Translations under genes and position numbers: made by a program
Assembly (NCBI RefSeq): GCF_000576555.1
Contig: NZ_CP007145.1
Span: 3,618,501-3,682,500 of the forward strand
Source: Hymenobacter swuensis DY53
GTDB lineage: Bacteria; Bacteroidota; Bacteroidia; Cytophagales; Hymenobacteraceae
Direction of reading: 5' to 3'
DNA: 64,000 bases
The notes under the pieces: generated by a model
Told to the model about the DNA's origin: nothing
Database searches by the model: none
Seen by the model: the letters and a program-made list of their open reading frames with translations, nothing else
Shown: one piece after another, positions 61,529-64,000 of the stretch
Position numbering within the stretch: the first letter of the stretch is position 1
Layout: each line of letters begins with the position of its first letter

Positions 61529-61580
61529 CACCTCATTTTCAACCAGACGCACGGGATGCGTCGCTTAACCAAACCGGTTT

Positions 61581-62138
61581 ATGGCAGTTAAAATCCGCCT
61601 CGCCCGTCGTGGCCGCAAGAAGGCCGCACAGTTCGACATCGTTGTTGCTGACTCCCGCTCGCCCCGCGACGGCCGCTTCATCGAGAAAATCGGTACCTAC
61701 AACCCCCAGACCAACCCCGCTACCATCAACTTCGATGGTGACAAGGCGTTCGACTGGATCATGAAAGGTGCCCAGCCCACCGATACCGTTCGGGCTATGC
61801 TCTCTTACCGTGGCGTGCTGTACCGCAAGCACCTGCAACTTGGCGTAATCAAAGGCGCTATTTCGCAGGATGTGGCTGATCAGCGCTTTACCGACTGGAA
61901 AGAGCAGAAAGACGCTAAAATCGAAGGCAAGCGCACTTCGCTTGGCACTGCCAAGGATGAAGCTCGTCAGCAGCGTCTGGCCGCCGAAACCAAAGTAAAA
62001 GAGGCCCGTGCTGAAGCTCAGCGCGCTAAGCAAGCTGCTCTGGAGGCTGCCAATGCTCCGGCTCCGGCCGCTGCTGCTGAAGGCGAAACCACCGAGGCAG
62101 AAGCTTCGGCCGACACCACTGAGGAAGCCGGCGCTTAA
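61581..62138 (+). CDS. rpsP: 30S ribosomal protein S16 with long C-terminal tail
   Basis: 185 residues, against 80-90 in most bacteria. The S16 core covers residues 1-80 ([20 protein letters not shown], then [20 protein letters not shown]). After it comes a basic helix and a tail of Ala, Glu and Thr ([20 protein letters not shown] and beyond) as in other Bacteroidota. First gene of the conserved rpsP-rimM-trmD-rplS order. Confidence 0.97.
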   Translation: MAVKIRLARRGRKKAAQFDIVVADSRSPRDGRFIEKIGTYNPQTNPATINFDGDKAFDWIMKGAQPTDTVRAMLSYRGVLYRKHLQLGVIKGAISQDVADQRFTDWKEQKDAKIEGKRTSLGTAKDEARQQRLAAETKVKEARAEAQRAKQAALEAANAPAPAAAAEGETTEAEASADTTEEAGA

Positions 62139-62153
62139 TTTCAGGTCCTGAGT

Positions 62154-62232
62154 TGAGGAGTTCAAAAGGAAAAAGTTGCCGGCCGGCAGTATCCTGCTGC
62201 GGCCCCCAGCGTTTCGCCTTTTGAACTCCTCA
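62154..62232. repeat. Inverted repeat between rpsP and rimM
   Basis: TGAGGAGTTCAAAAGG (62154-62169) and CCTTTTGAACTCCTCA (62217-62232) are perfectly complementary, 47 bp apart. It resembles the other arrays in layout but its units are not clearly tandem. Confidence 0.7.
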
Positions 62233-62254
62233 CTTGCATACCCACCTCCTGCTC

Positions 62255-62836
62255 ATGACCCTCGACGACTGCTACCAACTGGGCTCCCTCGGGAAGCCGC
62301 ACGGCCTCAAAGGCTTCGTGGTGGCTTTTTTCGATGTGGACGACCTCAACGACTACCGTCAGCTCAAATCGGTGCTGCTGGAAATGCCTACGGCCCCGGG
62401 TAAGCTGGTACCGTACGGCGTGGAAAAGTTTCAGCCCCAGGCCGAAAGCCGGGTGCTGCTGAAACTGCAGGGCATTGACCGGATTGAGGAGGCGGAGCCG
62501 TTGCGTAATGCCAAGCTGTGGCGTCCCCTGGCCGAGTTGCCGGCCCTGCAGGACGACCAGTTCTACTTCCATGATGTAGTAGGCTACACGGTGGTCGATC
62601 AGCAAATGGGCCCGCTGGGCCTCGTGGAAACCTTCTACGAACTGCCCCAGCAGGATGTGCTAGCCATGCGCTACCAGGGCCAGGAGGTGTTGATTCCGGT
62701 AGTAGATGAGCTGATTCTGAACGCCGACCAGGCTGCCCGGAAACTGTTCGTGAATCTGCCGGAAGGTCTGCTCGACGTGTATCTTTCGCCTTCCTCCCCA
62801 AAGCCGGAAGACGCCGACGAGGAAACCGCCGCTTAG
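62255..62836 (+). CDS. rimM: Ribosome maturation factor RimM
   Basis: 193 residues from the ATG at 62255; a TTG seven codons upstream falls in the repeat arm region and adds nothing. RimM N-terminal domain (YQLGSLGKPHGLKGFVVAFF) and PRC-barrel C-terminal domain (FYFHDVVGYTVVDQQMGPLG, IPVVDELILNADQAARKLFV). RimM aids assembly of the 30S head. The trmD start is 9 bp downstream. Confidence 0.95.
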   Translation: MTLDDCYQLGSLGKPHGLKGFVVAFFDVDDLNDYRQLKSVLLEMPTAPGKLVPYGVEKFQPQAESRVLLKLQGIDRIEEAEPLRNAKLWRPLAELPALQDDQFYFHDVVGYTVVDQQMGPLGLVETFYELPQQDVLAMRYQGQEVLIPVVDELILNADQAARKLFVNLPEGLLDVYLSPSSPKPEDADEETAA

Positions 62837-62845
62837 GCTTTACCC

Positions 62846-63523
62846 ATGCGGATCGACATCGTGACGTGTCAGCCGGAGTTACTGACCAGCCCTTTCGCCG
62901 TTTCCATTGTGAAGCGGGCGCAAGAGAAAGGACTGGCCGAAATTCATCTGCACGACCTTCGCCGGTACGCCATCAACAAGCACGGTCAGATTGATGACTA
63001 CGTGTTTGGTGGGGGTGCCGGCATGGTGTTGCGCGTGGAGCCGATTGCCGCCTGCTTCGACGAGCTGCTAGCCCAGCGCGCCTACGATGCGGTCATTTAT
63101 ATGACGCCCGACGGCGAAACGCTACGCCAGCCTTTGGTTAACCGGTTGTCGTTGGCGGGTAATCTGCTTATCCTCTGCGGCCACTACAAGGGCGTGGATG
63201 AGCGCATCCGGCAAGCCTACATCACTCACGAAATCAGCGTAGGCGACTACGTACTGAGTGGAGGTGAGTTGGGCGCGGCCATTCTGGTGGATGCCGTAGT
63301 TCGGCTGTTACCCGGCGTGCTGGGTAACGAGGAATCAGCCCTGAGCGACTCGTTTCAGGACAACCTGCTGGCTCCGCCCGTGTACACCCGCCCGGCCGAG
63401 TGGCGGGGCCTTGCGGTACCGGACATTCTGCTTTCGGGCAACACCCCGAAAATTGACGTCTGGCGCCACGAACAAGCCCTGGCCCGCACCGAACAGCGCC
63501 GGCCGGACTTATTACAAGAGTGA
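62846..63523 (+). CDS. trmD: tRNA (guanine-N1)-methyltransferase
   Basis: 225 residues. The trefoil-knot SAM-binding motifs are present: [40 protein letters not shown], and [20 protein letters not shown]. TrmD methylates G37 of tRNAs and so prevents frameshifting. It follows rimM at 9 bp and precedes rplS, the usual order. Confidence 0.97.
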   Translation: MRIDIVTCQPELLTSPFAVSIVKRAQEKGLAEIHLHDLRRYAINKHGQIDDYVFGGGAGMVLRVEPIAACFDELLAQRAYDAVIYMTPDGETLRQPLVNRLSLAGNLLILCGHYKGVDERIRQAYITHEISVGDYVLSGGELGAAILVDAVVRLLPGVLGNEESALSDSFQDNLLAPPVYTRPAEWRGLAVPDILLSGNTPKIDVWRHEQALARTEQRRPDLLQE

Positions 63524-63625
63524 AATGGCAAAGTTGTGCAAGGTGAATTTGCTGCTCTGAATACGCTAACAAGCGCAGTAAGAACACGAAACTCACAATT
63601 TCACAAACCCACAATTTCACAATTC
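63520..63625. repeat. Inverted GTGAAAT repeat array between trmD and rplS
   Basis: The left arm (63520-63550) overlaps the trmD stop and reads GTGAAATGGCAAAGTTGTGC and onward. The right arm (63590-63625) is the inverted partner, AACTCACAATTTCACAAACC and onward. A promoter (TATATTTG) follows 13 bp later. Confidence 0.75.
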
Positions 63626-63638
63626 AAAAACAGAGGGC

Positions 63639-63646
63639 TATATTTG
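63639..63646 (+). promoter_or_regulatory. Candidate promoter -7 element of rplS
   Basis: TATATTTG, an exact TAnnTTTG match, 59 bp upstream of the rplS ATG and just after the right repeat arm. It would give rplS a promoter of its own inside the cluster. Confidence 0.55.
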
Positions 63647-63705
63647 CGCCTCTTTACCTGAAACCCTTCAGGGCGGCGCGGCCGTCCTTCACAGTTTTTC
63701 CAGCC

Positions 63706-64000
63706 ATGAGCGTACTACTCGATTTTATCCAGCAGGAATCCCAGGAGCGCCGCGCCAGCTTCCCCCAGTTTGCCGCCGGTGATACCGTCATCGTCCACGT
63801 GAAAATTCGCGAGGGCAACAAGGAGCGCGTTCAGCAGTTCCAGGGCGTCGTTATCCAGCGCAAAAACACGAACTCGAACGGCGAAACCTTTACCGTTCGT
63901 AAGATTTCGAACCAGATCGGTACCGAGCGTATCTTCCCCCTCCTGTCGCCCAACATCGACAAGATCGAAGTAATCCGTCGCGGTAAAGTACGTCGTGCTC
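63706..64000 (+). CDS. rplS: 50S ribosomal protein L19 (C-terminus cut by window end)
   Basis: 98 codons are present, and the frame is open at the window end. The L19 start is clear ([16 protein letters not shown]), followed by [20 protein letters not shown] and [21 protein letters not shown]19 sits at the 30S-50S interface. Last gene of the rpsP-rimM-trmD-rplS cluster. Confidence 0.96.
   Translation, partial: MSVLLDFIQQESQERRASFPQFAAGDTVIVHVKIREGNKERVQQFQGVVIQRKNTNSNGETFTVRKISNQIGTERIFPLLSPNIDKIEVIRRGKVRRA

Overview
The window looks like chromosome from a high-GC member of the Bacteroidota, most likely Hymenobacter or a close relative in the Cytophagales. This is inferred from the sequence without a database search. 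The support is: two secreted proteins with type IX secretion C-terminal sorting domains; Bacteroidota families (DUF5916, DUF5723, DUF5694, DUF4174, a short acyl-CoA desaturase, S16 with a long Ala/Glu-rich tail); LptD and MlaD, which imply an LPS outer membrane; and several promoters matching the Bacteroidota consensus TAnnTTTG. I see no rRNA, tRNA, CRISPR array, prophage or intact insertion sequence.

Layout. 1-7.8 kb: a GH3-family protein cut by the window edge, OsmC, a small membrane protein, dnaA with two candidate DnaA boxes upstream, a 5'-nucleotidase split over two genes, and an outer-membrane protein. 7.9-11.9 kb: both subunits of methylmalonyl-CoA mutase. 11.9-13.3 kb: a low-GC patch with two unrecognised genes and a duplicated gene start. 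13.4-24.9 kb: single genes (two metallo-beta-lactamase-fold hydrolases, a Spy-like protein, an SBBP-repeat T9SS protein, ankyrin, SDR, geranylgeranyl-reductase-like, alpha/beta hydrolase, L,D-transpeptidase, M57 protease, Nudix). 25-36 kb: a large T9SS metalloprotease, a beta-propeller protein, DUF5723, MeaB, a cupin pair, an intradiol-dioxygenase-like lipoprotein and a frameshifted esterase. 36-49.9 kb: DUF5916, a BlaR1/BlaI-type pair, folB, DivIVA, WD40, phosphopantetheinyl transferase, thioredoxin-like, SirB1-like, PoxB and DUF1572. 50-58.5 kb: DUF5694, a zeta-toxin-like remnant, an acyl-CoA carboxylase beta subunit, then envelope genes (mlaD, amidase, lptD). 58.7-64 kb: panB, an RluA-type synthase, a desaturase, and the conserved rpsP-rimM-trmD-rplS cluster, with rplS cut by the window end.

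Functionally, MutA/MutB, MeaB and the carboxylase subunit could all serve propionate or branched-chain acyl-CoA metabolism, although they lie at three separate loci. MlaD, amidase and LptD share a region and act in envelope assembly.

The most unusual signal lies between genes. At eleven sites a short array of degenerate 7-9-nt repeats is followed 30-130 bp later by its own inverted complement, and at several sites a promoter lies between or just after the arms. The sequence differs from site to site but the two arms at each site agree, which points to selection for a foldback or to a copying mechanism that makes palindromes. A second layer consists of dispersed REP-like palindromes, two of which bracket one gene.
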